Source of the DNA: a virus
Length of the DNA: 21,770 nt
Virus record (IMG/VR): IMGVR_UViG_3300012147_000099
Span: 1-21,770 of that record
Strand: one strand, 5' to 3'
Position numbers and translations under genes: made by a program. Positions 1 through 5,684 of this stretch are shown piece by piece. The notes under the pieces were generated by a model. The model was not told the DNA's origin. It searched no databases and was given only the letters and a program-made list of their open reading frames with translations. Each line of letters starts with the position of its first letter. Within the stretch, counting starts at the first letter, position 1.

Positions 1-1
1 T

Positions 2-127
2 TATGGTTCTGGTTATAGTTCTGGTTATGGTAATGGTTCTGGTTATGGTTCTGGTAATGGTTCTGGTGATGGTTCTGGTGATGGTTATGGTGATGGTGAT
101 GGTAATGGTAATGGTAATGGTTATGGC
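2..127 (+). repeat. Degenerate hexanucleotide tract encoding Gly-X repeats
   Basis: Forty-two consecutive codons follow the pattern NAT or TCT alternating with GGT, with one GGT-to-AGT break at 17-19 and a closing GGC. The tract continues to or beyond the left window edge. Use of a single glycine codon keeps the DNA itself repetitive, so the tract can probably change length by slippage or unequal recombination. It is in frame with the partial gene at 2-586. Confidence 0.9.
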
Positions 128-586
128 ATAAAATCAATCAGTGGGCATATAATATATAAAATAGATAGAATACCCACTGTTTTAATTTCAATCAAGGGGA
201 ATATAGCAATAGGATGTATATTAAAAGATAATCTAGCCTTAGAAAAATGTTTTATAGCTAAAGTCGATAATAGTTTTGCGCATGGTAAAACAGTAAAGCA
301 AGCCATGAGAGATGCTTACTCTAAAGCATTTCAAGAGAAGTCGGAAGAAGAACGTATTGAAGAGTTTAATAATCATTTCAATAAGATAGATAAATATGAA
401 GTTGATGAGTTTTACGATTGGCATAACAAATTAACAGGAAGTTGTAAAATGGGTAGAGACAATTTATTAAAAGAAAAAGGTTTAGAAATGACTGACTTAT
501 TTACGGTTTTTGAATTTATTGATATTGTTAAAGATGAATTTGGTGGGGAAATTATTAAGAAAATTCACAAAAGTGAGGAGAAATAA
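2..586 (+). CDS. Partial phage protein with Gly-X tract, 5' end outside window
   Basis: Reading frame 2 is open from the left edge to TAA at 584-586, giving the last 194 residues of a longer protein; the ATG at 305 is only an internal methionine. Residues 1-42 alternate glycine with Tyr, Ser, Asn or Asp. A compact C-terminal region follows. It contains IDRIPTVLISIKGN, FAHGKTVKQAM, FNNHFNKIDKY, a WHNKLTGSC motif and an acidic, Lys-rich end. I recall this arrangement from uncharacterised proteins of Gram-positive phages, often with Gly-rich or pentapeptide-like N-terminal repeats, but I know no established function. No membrane segment or signal peptide is visible in this portion. The next gene starts 6 bases downstream, so they are probably cotranscribed. 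The frame is very likely real; the function is unknown. Confidence 0.88.
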   Translation, partial: YGSGYSSGYGNGSGYGSGNGSGDGSGDGYGDGDGNGNGNGYGIKSISGHIIYKIDRIPTVLISIKGNIAIGCILKDNLALEKCFIAKVDNSFAHGKTVKQAMRDAYSKAFQEKSEEERIEEFNNHFNKIDKYEVDEFYDWHNKLTGSCKMGRDNLLKEKGLEMTDLFTVFEFIDIVKDEFGGEIIKKIHKSEEK

Positions 587-592
587 AAAAAA

Positions 593-859
593 ATGAATAC
601 AAGAGAAATAATTGATATGGATGGGAATAAATGTGGTATAGTTGGTGATATTACGCCTTTACTATATAAAGATGGTACTCATGTGCAAGTTGGAGACGTA
701 GTAATAAATACAAGAGATATTAGTGGTGTTTGTGGAGAAACATTTATAGTTGAAGGTGATGGTTACTATCGTTCAATGGGACTAAAAAATGGCTCTTTAG
801 ATGGTAACATGTATAATGATTGGACTATTGTCCCATCTAAAAAAATATTGGGAAGTTGA
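593..859 (+). CDS. Hypothetical phage protein, 88 aa
   Basis: ATG at 593 follows an AGGAG at 576-580 with a 12-base A-rich spacer, and the preceding gene stops 6 bases upstream. The product is acidic, soluble and rich in Gly, Asp and Val. Segments such as VQVGDVVINT and GETFIVEGDGYY suggest a small beta-rich domain. No signal peptide, transmembrane segment or zinc motif is seen. It ends in TGA at 857-859, and the next ORF overlaps or follows at once. I do not recognise a family. Confidence 0.75.
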   Translation: MNTREIIDMDGNKCGIVGDITPLLYKDGTHVQVGDVVINTRDISGVCGETFIVEGDGYYRSMGLKNGSLDGNMYNDWTIVPSKKILGS

Positions 860-887
860 AGTAGGTGAGATTATTAGATGTTTTCAA

Positions 888-1115
888 ATGGTAGAATTTA
901 AAAATATTGGAGAGGTTGAATTGGAAGACTTTGAAGATTTTAGATTTACAGTCCGTGGAAAAGATACAGAATATACTACCATTGTACTCATGGGAGAAGT
1001 TATGATTTTTTGGCTAGAAGAAGATGGTCATGAATATTTTGGGTTTAACTCTTCTAGCAAAAAACAAGCAGAAGAGATGTTAACTTTGGGGACATGGATT
1101 GTGTGTAAAAATTAA
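888..1115 (+). CDS. Hypothetical phage protein, 75 aa
   Basis: The frame is open with ATG codons at 801 and 888. I prefer 888 because the 801 start would overlap the previous gene by 59 bases and has no ribosome site; 888 itself has only an AGGTGAG at 862-868, rather far away. From 888 the product is acidic and reads as short beta strands (FRFTVRGKDTEYTTIVLMGE, then VMIFWLEEDGHEYFGF) followed by a helix, a small alpha/beta fold. No known motif was recognised. Translation may be coupled to the upstream gene. The start is uncertain, the frame moderately sure. Confidence 0.62.
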   Translation: MVEFKNIGEVELEDFEDFRFTVRGKDTEYTTIVLMGEVMIFWLEEDGHEYFGFNSSSKKQAEEMLTLGTWIVCKN

Positions 1116-1196
1116 TATTTATTTTGTCACTAATTCTATATAGTTTTAGTAACCAAATAAATAAAACGCCAATTTTAACACGGAAATGAGATATAA

Positions 1197-1412
1197 ATGG
1201 CAAAATTGTTAGGAGTAAGAGTTATATTTGATAGCAGAAAAGAAATTTATAATGCAATGAATACTTGTCCTATTTGTAAGAGTCATAATTATACAACTAA
1301 AAAATATTGCGCTTCTTATAGAGTAAACGCTCAATTTATAAGCGTGTATACTCAAGAATGTTTGAGTTATAATTCAAAATGGGAAGTAGAAATAGACGAG
1401 GAAGATGAATAA
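1197..1412 (+). CDS. Small Cys-containing (zinc-ribbon-like) protein, 71 aa
   Basis: CPIC at residues 24-27 followed by Cys38 and Cys55, then a KWEVEIDEEDE tail, resembles small phage zinc ribbons in which two CxxC pairs bind one zinc. Here the second pair is incomplete: the ECLSYNSKW stretch has one Cys where CxxC would be expected, so metal binding may be weakened. ATG 1197 has only a poor ribosome site; an internal ATG at 1257, just before the CPIC motif, is a possible alternative (51 aa). It follows an 81-base gap with no clear promoter and precedes the strong promoter at 1449. Function unknown. Confidence 0.6.
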   Translation: MAKLLGVRVIFDSRKEIYNAMNTCPICKSHNYTTKKYCASYRVNAQFISVYTQECLSYNSKWEVEIDEEDE

Positions 1413-1448
1413 AATTAGGATTTTATCAATTATTATTATAAAATATAC

Positions 1449-1477
1449 TTGACAATTGTAGGTATATATGCTATAAT
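1449..1477 (+). promoter_or_regulatory. Sigma-A type promoter
   Basis: TTGACA at 1449-1454, a 17-bp spacer, and TATAAT at 1472-1477 with TGC directly before the -10 (extended -10). Both hexamers match consensus exactly. Transcription should begin near 1484, giving a short leader before the ribosome site of the gene at 1508. Confidence 0.88.
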
Positions 1478-1507
1478 TAATTATATTAATAAACAAAGGA
1501 GAATTGT

Positions 1508-1732
1508 ATGAAGATTATTAAAATTACAAGTCAAAACAGAAGAGATTTTTGGGCAGATTATGAATGTGAAAATTGTGGTGATATTGTAAATAATAGCGGA
1601 TATGACGATAGAAATTTCCATGACAATGTTATTCCAAACATGAAGTGTAAAAAATGTGGGAAATCAGCAAACGACATTGGAGCTGAAATTAAAAAAATAG
1701 AAACAAAATATGAAGCATGGGAAACTGTTTAA
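1508..1732 (+). CDS. Small four-cysteine zinc-ribbon protein, 74 aa
   Basis: A strong AGGAG lies just before ATG 1508. Two CxxC pairs, CENC at residues 20-23 and CKKC at 47-50, flank a loop with GYDDRNFHDNVIP, which fits a single zinc ribbon. The N-terminus KIITSQNRRDFWADYEC-like segment and the YDDxNFHxxxxP loop recall small zinc-ribbon proteins common in phages of Gram-positive bacteria, whose function is not established. It is the first gene after the perfect promoter at 1449-1477, so it is probably expressed early by host RNA polymerase. The next gene follows after 41 bases. Confidence 0.85.
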   Translation: MKIIKITSQNRRDFWADYECENCGDIVNNSGYDDRNFHDNVIPNMKCKKCGKSANDIGAEIKKIETKYEAWETV

Positions 1733-1773
1733 CTCATAATAAAAGAAGAGTTTTATAATAAAAGGAGAAATAT

Positions 1774-2358
1774 ATGAGATATGATTTAAAAATAGGAGAA
1801 GTTGTTTTTGTGAATTCTGAGTGTCAAACAAATGGTATGAGCGGAGTAATAACAAAAATAACTCAAAAACATGGCAAAACGTATGTTACTTTAAAAATAG
1901 AGGGTGTAAAAACCGTACAAGTATACCAAGGTGACTCACTGAATAAGTTAAATATTACCAAAGAAATAGTAGATAGCGAAAACACTATAAATATAGTAGG
2001 CGTTAATTTTATACAAGGTTCAAATACTTATAAGCAATATAGTTTTATTTCATATCAAAAAGATATTAAAATAGGAGATATAGTTGTATGTGATACTAGA
2101 TTCGGACTTAACTTAGCCAAAGTAATTGATTTACAAATACAGCCAATTGGCGAGCCTACAAAGTACACAAAAGAGATAGTATCCATTGTAGATACAAGCG
2201 AATTTGATAGCAGAGCCAAAAATAGACAGAGAAAATCTGAGATAAAAATTGAAATGGATGAAAGAGTAAAAAAATTACAAAATATTGCAATTTATAAATT
2301 ATTATCAGAAAGCGACGAAACTCTAAAAGAATTGCTAAAAGAGTATGAGGAATTATAA
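1774..2358 (+). CDS. Hypothetical phage protein, 194 aa, two beta-barrel-like repeats
   Basis: AAAGGAG precedes ATG 1774. Residues 1-55 (KIGEVVFVNSE, then GVITKITQKHGKTYVTLKI) and about 72-120 (VGVNFIQGSNTYKQYSF, then IKIGDIVVCDTRFGLNLAKVIDL) each look like a KOW/SH3-type barrel in which a basic strand is followed by GDxVVV. The C-terminal third is a charged, probably coiled helix ending in KELLKEYEEL. Similar proteins carrying a VGVRF...Y.F...GD.VVV.T..G...G.V pattern occur in Gram-positive phages without known function. It probably shares the transcript from 1449. Confidence 0.82.
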   Translation: MRYDLKIGEVVFVNSECQTNGMSGVITKITQKHGKTYVTLKIEGVKTVQVYQGDSLNKLNITKEIVDSENTINIVGVNFIQGSNTYKQYSFISYQKDIKIGDIVVCDTRFGLNLAKVIDLQIQPIGEPTKYTKEIVSIVDTSEFDSRAKNRQRKSEIKIEMDERVKKLQNIAIYKLLSESDETLKELLKEYEEL

Positions 2359-2362
2359 TTAC

Positions 2363-2448
2363 ATAACGTAATAAAAGACAGATTTTATGGTCGAAAATAG
2401 GTCAAAAAACGTTAATATTTACCTAAAAACATCATTATATTACGTTAT
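2363..2448 (+). repeat. 10-bp inverted repeat flanking the leader of the methylase gene
   Basis: ATAACGTAAT at 2363-2372 is exactly complementary to ATTACGTTAT at 2439-2448, separated by 66 bases. An inner AGGT (2399-2402) / ACCT (2421-2424) pair could lie within. In RNA this could form a long stem with an internal loop; in DNA the ACGTAAT half-sites could be operators. There is no T-run after it, so a terminator is unlikely. Confidence 0.4.
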
Positions 2449-2493
2449 TTTGAGTAAAAATGAGGTTAATTGTGCAAAAAAGGAGATTATTTA

Positions 2494-3372
2494 ATGGAAA
2501 ACAGTAATATAGTAGACAGTCCTTTTCTTTGGTCTGGAAAGAAGACAAAATTGCTTCCACAGTTGAAACCGTTGTTTCCAAAAGCTAAATTATTTGTAGA
2601 TTTGTTTGGTGGTAGTGGTAGTGTGGCAATAAATTCAGAATACGAAATAAACATGTACAACGATTTGTTTATGGGAACTTTAATACGTGTAGTATTGGAG
2701 ACGAGTGTAATGGAAATATTAGACCATGTCGATAGTAGAATATTAGAATTTAATTTATCAAGCTCCAATAAAGAGGGGTATTATAATTTTAAGAGAACAA
2801 TAACAGATAGAAAACTCAGAGATGATTCTTATTACTTAGATTTATTTACTATATCGTTGTTTGCATTTAATGGCTCTTTGGAGTTTAATATGCAAAAAGG
2901 ACTAACTTCTAGCTTTGGGAAAAGGAACAGAAGAAAAGTAGTTGAGCAAATTCTAGTTGACTTTAAAGAGAAGGATAAAAAAACGAATTTACAAGTGTCT
3001 GAGATGGATTATAAATTATATGTAGACCATATAGTTGATATAGTGAATAGCTCAAAAATGGACTTTAAAGACGTTTTTATATATGTGGACTGCCCTTATA
3101 GTATTACTAGAATAAATGGATATAAGTCTGACTATAATGACTTTGACCTATTTGTAATTTTAAATAAACTTGATGAGCTAGGTGTACAATGGGGAATGAG
3201 TAATGTGTTTGAGCACAAAGGTATTATTAATAGTGAGTTGATTGAGTTCAGTAGAAAACACAATGTAAACTATTTGAACTATGACTATAACAACTTAAAT
3301 AGAACAATGAGTAGCGAACTCTTAAAAGAGAAAAGTAATAAGACTGTAGAAGTGTATATAACTAACTACTAG
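2494..3372 (+). CDS. Dam-type (D12 class) adenine-N6 DNA methyltransferase
   Basis: The start is ATG 2494 behind AAAGGAG; a TTG at 2470 extends the frame but lies upstream of that site. The 292-residue product has the D12 family layout: the N-terminal FLWSGKKTKLLPQL segment, motif I for S-adenosylmethionine DLFGGSGS at residues 36-43, NDLF further on, and the catalytic motif IV as DCPY at 199-202 instead of the usual DPPY. The family transfers a methyl group to adenine N6; the target site (GATC in Dam itself) cannot be read from sequence. It stands alone, without a restriction partner, so its likely role is to protect phage DNA from host restriction or to mark phage DNA. Length is normal for phage Dam proteins and it appears intact. 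Confidence 0.88.
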   Translation: MENSNIVDSPFLWSGKKTKLLPQLKPLFPKAKLFVDLFGGSGSVAINSEYEINMYNDLFMGTLIRVVLETSVMEILDHVDSRILEFNLSSSNKEGYYNFKRTITDRKLRDDSYYLDLFTISLFAFNGSLEFNMQKGLTSSFGKRNRRKVVEQILVDFKEKDKKTNLQVSEMDYKLYVDHIVDIVNSSKMDFKDVFIYVDCPYSITRINGYKSDYNDFDLFVILNKLDELGVQWGMSNVFEHKGIINSELIEFSRKHNVNYLNYDYNNLNRTMSSELLKEKSNKTVEVYITNY

Positions 3373-3431
3373 TTAAAATATTAGTTTTATATTCACAAAC
3401 CGAGATTATTACGAAGGACGAGGGAAGTTGT

Positions 3432-3581
3432 ATGAAATGTTTATTATGTTTAAATAACACAAAAAGTAATTCAATATATATGCTTAAAAAAACACATCAA
3501 CTAGGAGTAGTTTGTTTTAAATGTAAAATTAGTGGGAAATTAAAATTAAATGACTGTAAAAAACAAAGTTACAAATACTAA
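3432..3581 (+). CDS. Tiny Cys-rich protein, 49 aa, zinc-ribbon-like
   Basis: A short ORF from ATG 3432 (with GAGGGA about 8 bases upstream) to TAA at 3579-3581. CLLC at residues 3-6 and CFKC at 28-31 form two CxxC pairs about 21 residues apart, with a Lys-rich tail holding one more Cys. This is the spacing of a minimal zinc ribbon, and such mini-proteins are frequent in this type of phage. It lies 59 bases after the methylase gene. The CxxC pairs and start context support it, but the small size leaves doubt. Confidence 0.6.
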   Translation: MKCLLCLNNTKSNSIYMLKKTHQLGVVCFKCKISGKLKLNDCKKQSYKY

Positions 3582-3626
3582 ATAGTTAATTCGCAAATGC
3601 AAGATAATAAGAAGGAGGATAAACGA

Positions 3627-3797
3627 ATGAGTGGTATGCGTAGTAGAAAACAAATCGACCAAGAGTACGGTATATGAGAAACCGACAAGAAATGCCCGAA
3701 ATGTGGTGCAGACATAAAGCATTTTGATGATGGTGACCAAGGTGGTGTACCTTTTGATTACTGTGAGAACGATGATTGTAATTATGAAGGTAGATAG
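3627..3797 (+). pseudogene. Zinc-ribbon ORF interrupted by in-frame TGA
   Basis: A near-perfect ribosome site, AAGGAGGAT at 3612-3620, precedes ATG 3627, but the frame meets TGA at 3675-3677 after 16 codons. It then continues open for 39 codons to TAG at 3795-3797. The downstream part encodes KKCPKCGADIKHFDDGD and then YCENDDCNYEGR, a clear zinc ribbon with two Cys pairs. There is no suitable restart between the TGA and the first Cys. TGG elsewhere encodes Trp in this window and TGA ends other genes (859, 5122), so the simplest reading is one TGG-to-TGA change in a 56-residue protein; readthrough is possible. Sequencing error cannot be excluded. Confidence 0.65.
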
Positions 3798-3870
3798 AAG
3801 TGTAGAAAATTATGAATGAAAACGATATTTTATAGCAAAATTTAAAATAGTAAAAACTTTCTCAAAACAC

Positions 3871-3899
3871 TTGACAGAAGTGTTGAGGTGTGGTATAAT
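3871..3899 (+). promoter_or_regulatory. Perfect sigma-A promoter of the candidate RNA
   Basis: TTGACA at 3871-3876, exactly 17 bases, then TATAAT at 3894-3899 with TGG directly before it (extended -10). The segment GTGTGGTATAATA is repeated at the promoter near 6727, as is the downstream ACTATAAG. The predicted start near 3906-3908 opens the gene-free structured region, so this promoter appears dedicated to it. Confidence 0.92.
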
Positions 3900-3905
3900 A
3901 GTACT

Positions 3906-4580
3906 ATAAGGTAGATTGGTTACATGTTCCCAATAATAAAAAACATGGGGCGTTAAGCAAGCTTAAGCGAACAATTACTTAAGGGCTTATACAAGTATTA
4001 CAGAGTAAAGTTCGGTGGGGCTGTAATACATGTCGAGGTAGAGACGTGAAACCTACCTCCAATAATGGTCTCATTTGTGCCGATAAGTCAAATGCAGTGT
4101 ACATACCAATACATAGAAGGTGTTTACTCATCGCCATAAATAAATGAGAATTGGTATGGTGGAGCTAATATAGTAGGTAGGCTCAAATCAGTAGTGGTTG
4201 GTCAAGGCTGATAATTAATATGAGTACATTCTTATGGAGATTGTAAGATGTCAGTTCGGAAAAAATCTCATTAATGAGACAAACGTATACTGCTGACTGA
4301 AAAACTTATAGAGGTTCGAGACCTTGGTACTCACTTATACACTGCCGATATTGTAGAAGTACAATGCTAAAATTATAGCTCAAACGTGGAAGCGTAATCC
4401 GTGCGAGGCAGTGTGCATTGTGGAACAAGTAAGAATAAAGGTTTGTAGTACTACAAGTTTAAATTGAAAGCAAACGAGTAACCTTGAAAGACACAGGTTT
4501 TACTTCTATTCTATGGTGATATGGATTAAACGCTATAAGCCCTCAAAAGTAAAATGCTCGCTCTTAGGCTTTCAGTCCAC
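3906..4580 (+). ncRNA. Candidate large structured RNA, about 670 nt (ROOL/GOLLD-like size)
   Basis: Between the promoter at 3871-3899 and the ribosome site at 4594-4599 there is no credible gene but many complementary segments. They are 3923-3928/3942-3947; 3995-4003/4021-4029 (9 bp, extended by 3991-3993/4031-4033); 4035-4041/4053-4059 (7 bp); 4072-4077/4089-4094; 4102-4110/4150-4158 (9 bp) enclosing 4127-4131/4144-4148; 4221-4227/4327-4333 (7 bp) enclosing 4250-4254/4293-4297 and 4266-4270/4275-4279; 4339-4346/4407-4414 (8 bp) enclosing 4350-4355/4360-4365; and 4443-4448/4451-4456. A possible closing pairing joins 3918-3923 to 4478-4483. The base composition looks less A-rich than in the neighbouring genes. 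It lacks group I core motifs and any visible group II domain V. ROOL and GOLLD are phage-associated RNAs of several hundred nt. The 3' end is unknown; no intrinsic terminator was seen, so it may continue into the gene at 4606. Confidence 0.72.
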
Positions 4581-4605
4581 AATAATATATATAAGGAGGT
4601 TTTAT

Positions 4606-4812
4606 ATGAAGACGAATGATATTGTTCAAGTTAATGTAAAAGGTATATGGAAGACGGTTGATTTTTCAGAGTTGGAAAAAGGAAAAATGGTTAGATTTGT
4701 TAGAGACGGAAGAAAAGTGGTCGACGAAAGAGGTAGGGGAGTTTATACTACTAGTTCAAAACCTTATGTAAACAGTAGAGGTGAGGAAGTAGTGGAAGTA
4801 TATAGTGGTTAA
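4606..4812 (+). CDS. Small basic hypothetical protein, 68 aa
   Basis: ATG 4606 stands behind an excellent AAGGAGG at 4593-4599; the ATG at 4513 in the same frame would place 31 residues inside the structured RNA region and has no ribosome site. The product begins with DIVQVNVKGIWKTVDFSEL and is rich in Arg, Lys and Val. It probably forms a compact beta-rich fold. It is the first gene downstream of the candidate RNA and may be translated from a readthrough transcript. No family was recognised. Confidence 0.78.
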   Translation: MKTNDIVQVNVKGIWKTVDFSELEKGKMVRFVRDGRKVVDERGRGVYTTSSKPYVNSRGEEVVEVYSG

Positions 4813-4822
4813 TGGTTTTAAT

Positions 4823-5122
4823 ATGAAGGTTTTAGTATTGGCAGATAATTTAAAAGACTTATATAATTTGTTTTCACAGGTGGCTGTAGACGAAAATAAG
4901 AGTATTCAGTACGATGTTAGGTTATTTGATAAAGATAATCTAAATAGTGTTAGAGCAGACCAAATAATATACTCAATAGAATCAGATAGGGATTTACTTC
5001 TTATTTCAGATAGAATATTATTGTATTCTTGTGTTCCTATTAACCATAGGATTAAAAAAGTAAAGAGAGGGAAAAACAGTGAACAAATCAAACCAAATAA
5101 GGATTTGGGGTACTCTGTATGA
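4823..5122 (+). CDS. Hypothetical protein, 99 aa, possible paralog of 5677-6030
   Basis: The frame is open from a GTG at 4805 that overlaps the previous stop; ATG 4823 begins a typical first beta strand (KVLVLADN), so I prefer it, though a GGAAG before the GTG makes 4805 possible. The product pairs this strand with a helix (LKDLYNLFSQVAV), later RADQIIYSI and a final SCVPINHRIKK. The same order of elements (ILAKN, helix, RFDQVIY, CSKVP) occurs in the protein at 5677-6030, suggesting distant paralogs with a small Rossmann-like fold. It ends in TGA, and the next gene begins inside its 3' end. Function unknown. Confidence 0.7.
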   Translation: MKVLVLADNLKDLYNLFSQVAVDENKSIQYDVRLFDKDNLNSVRADQIIYSIESDRDLLLISDRILLYSCVPINHRIKKVKRGKNSEQIKPNKDLGYSV

Positions 5123-5237
5123 GTTAGTGGAAGAAGTATTAGTAAGCGACCACACAGTTGATTTAAACCATGTTATAGAGGCTATAGCAGAGGCTTTAGT
5201 TGATGTTGAGTGCGTATACGAAGAAGAGAACGGATAG
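5079..5237 (+). CDS. Small acidic hypothetical protein, 52 aa (GTG start)
   Basis: GTG 5079 lies 8 bases after AGAGAGG (5064-5070) within the previous gene, which it overlaps by 44 bases in another frame. The ORF runs to TAG at 5235-5237 and encodes NKSNQIRIWGTLYELVEEV followed by a mostly helical acidic stretch ending in CVYEEENG. Without this ORF the 127 bases between 5122 and 5250 would be empty in an otherwise tightly packed region. The next gene starts 12 bases later with its own strong ribosome site. No known family was recognised. Confidence 0.68.
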   Translation: MNKSNQIRIWGTLYELVEEVLVSDHTVDLNHVIEAIAEALVDVECVYEEENG

Positions 5238-5249
5238 GAGGGGGATTTT

Positions 5250-5450
5250 ATGAAATTGTTTTTTCAACGGTCAAATGGCGAAGAGTATTTTTTACGTGAG
5301 GTTGACAGTGTTGAAAGTGCCTCTGATGCGATTGTTAAGTTCCTAGCCGATAAAAACTATAAGTCATACTATAAAATATGGACTGAACTAGAAGATAAAT
5401 ATGTTGTAGATGTTGGTTCGTGGAGTGAGTTTCTTATACTGTATAAGTAG
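5250..5450 (+). CDS. Hypothetical phage protein, 66 aa
   Basis: A TAGGAGGGGG ribosome site precedes ATG 5250. The product reads KLFFQRSNGEEYFLREV, then a helical DSVESASDAIVKFLADKNY, then KIWTELEDKYVVDVGSWSEFLILY. This is a small alpha/beta domain that I associate with uncharacterised proteins of Gram-positive phages. No zinc, membrane or catalytic motif was seen. The ORF ends in TAG directly before the strong hairpin at 5453-5495. Confidence 0.8.
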   Translation: MKLFFQRSNGEEYFLREVDSVESASDAIVKFLADKNYKSYYKIWTELEDKYVVDVGSWSEFLILYK

Positions 5451-5452
5451 CC

Positions 5453-5495
5453 TATACCCCACAAAAATACAATATAAATGGATTTGTGGGGTATA
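5453..5495 (+). promoter_or_regulatory. Strong intergenic hairpin without U-run
   Basis: The 13 bases at 5453-5465 (TATACCCCACAAA) are exactly complementary to 5483-5495, with a 17-base loop. The 3' arm is followed by A-residues and GGGG, not by a T-run, so it is not a classical intrinsic terminator on the + strand. It sits between a stop codon and the ribosome site of the next gene, where it could protect or mark a processed mRNA end, or bind a regulator. Confidence 0.7.
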
Positions 5496-5510
5496 AAAAA
5501 GGGGATTACT

Positions 5511-5684
5511 ATGAGAAGTGAGTTCAAAAAACTAACATATGAGGATAAATTTGATAGAAAATTTGCTTGTTGGGCGAACAATCATGATGGTTGGTCTAAA
5601 GCTAAGAAGCAAAATAGAAAAGAGGCTAGACAGAAACTCAAAGAAGAGCTAAAAAAAGAGCTAGAGAGGAACCAATATGTTTAA
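5511..5684 (+). CDS. Small highly basic helical protein, 57 aa
   Basis: AAAGGGGATTACT precedes ATG 5511; the in-frame ATG at 5478 lies inside the hairpin loop and is less likely. The product is rich in Lys, Arg and Glu. A helix (SEFKKLTYEDKFDRKFACWANNHDGW, in part) is followed by a long charged helix KAKKQNRKEARQKLKEELKK, probably coiled coil. Nucleic-acid or protein binding is plausible but unproven. Its last 8 bases overlap the start of the next gene (5677), suggesting coupled translation. Confidence 0.75.
   Translation: MRSEFKKLTYEDKFDRKFACWANNHDGWSKAKKQNRKEARQKLKEELKKELERNQYV

Noticed and set aside
305-586. A separate 93-residue gene starting at ATG 305
   Set aside because: The frame is open all the way to the left edge and encodes the Gly-X tract, and there is no ribosome site before 305; it is the end of a longer gene.
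3675-3677. Whole-genome recoding of TGA as Trp
   Set aside because: TGG is used for Trp throughout, TGA ends other ORFs (859, 5122), and long genes contain no internal TGA.
4221-4333. A tRNA gene
   Set aside because: Acceptor- and T-arm-like parts exist, but the 80-nt interior has no D arm or anticodon arm.
4537-4571. Intrinsic terminator ending the candidate RNA
   Set aside because: AAGCC/GGCTT can pair, but the stem is weak, the loop long and no T-run follows.
3906-4580. Group I or group II intron, or RNase P/tmRNA
   Set aside because: No GTGCCAAGCC-like Q, no ACGACTA/ATAGTCT P7 pair, no group II domain V, no RNase P signature, and flanking sequences do not form a continuous ORF.
4513-4605. 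N-terminal extension of the gene at 4606
   Set aside because: No ribosome site, overlaps the structured RNA, and a perfect AAGGAGG stands before ATG 4606.
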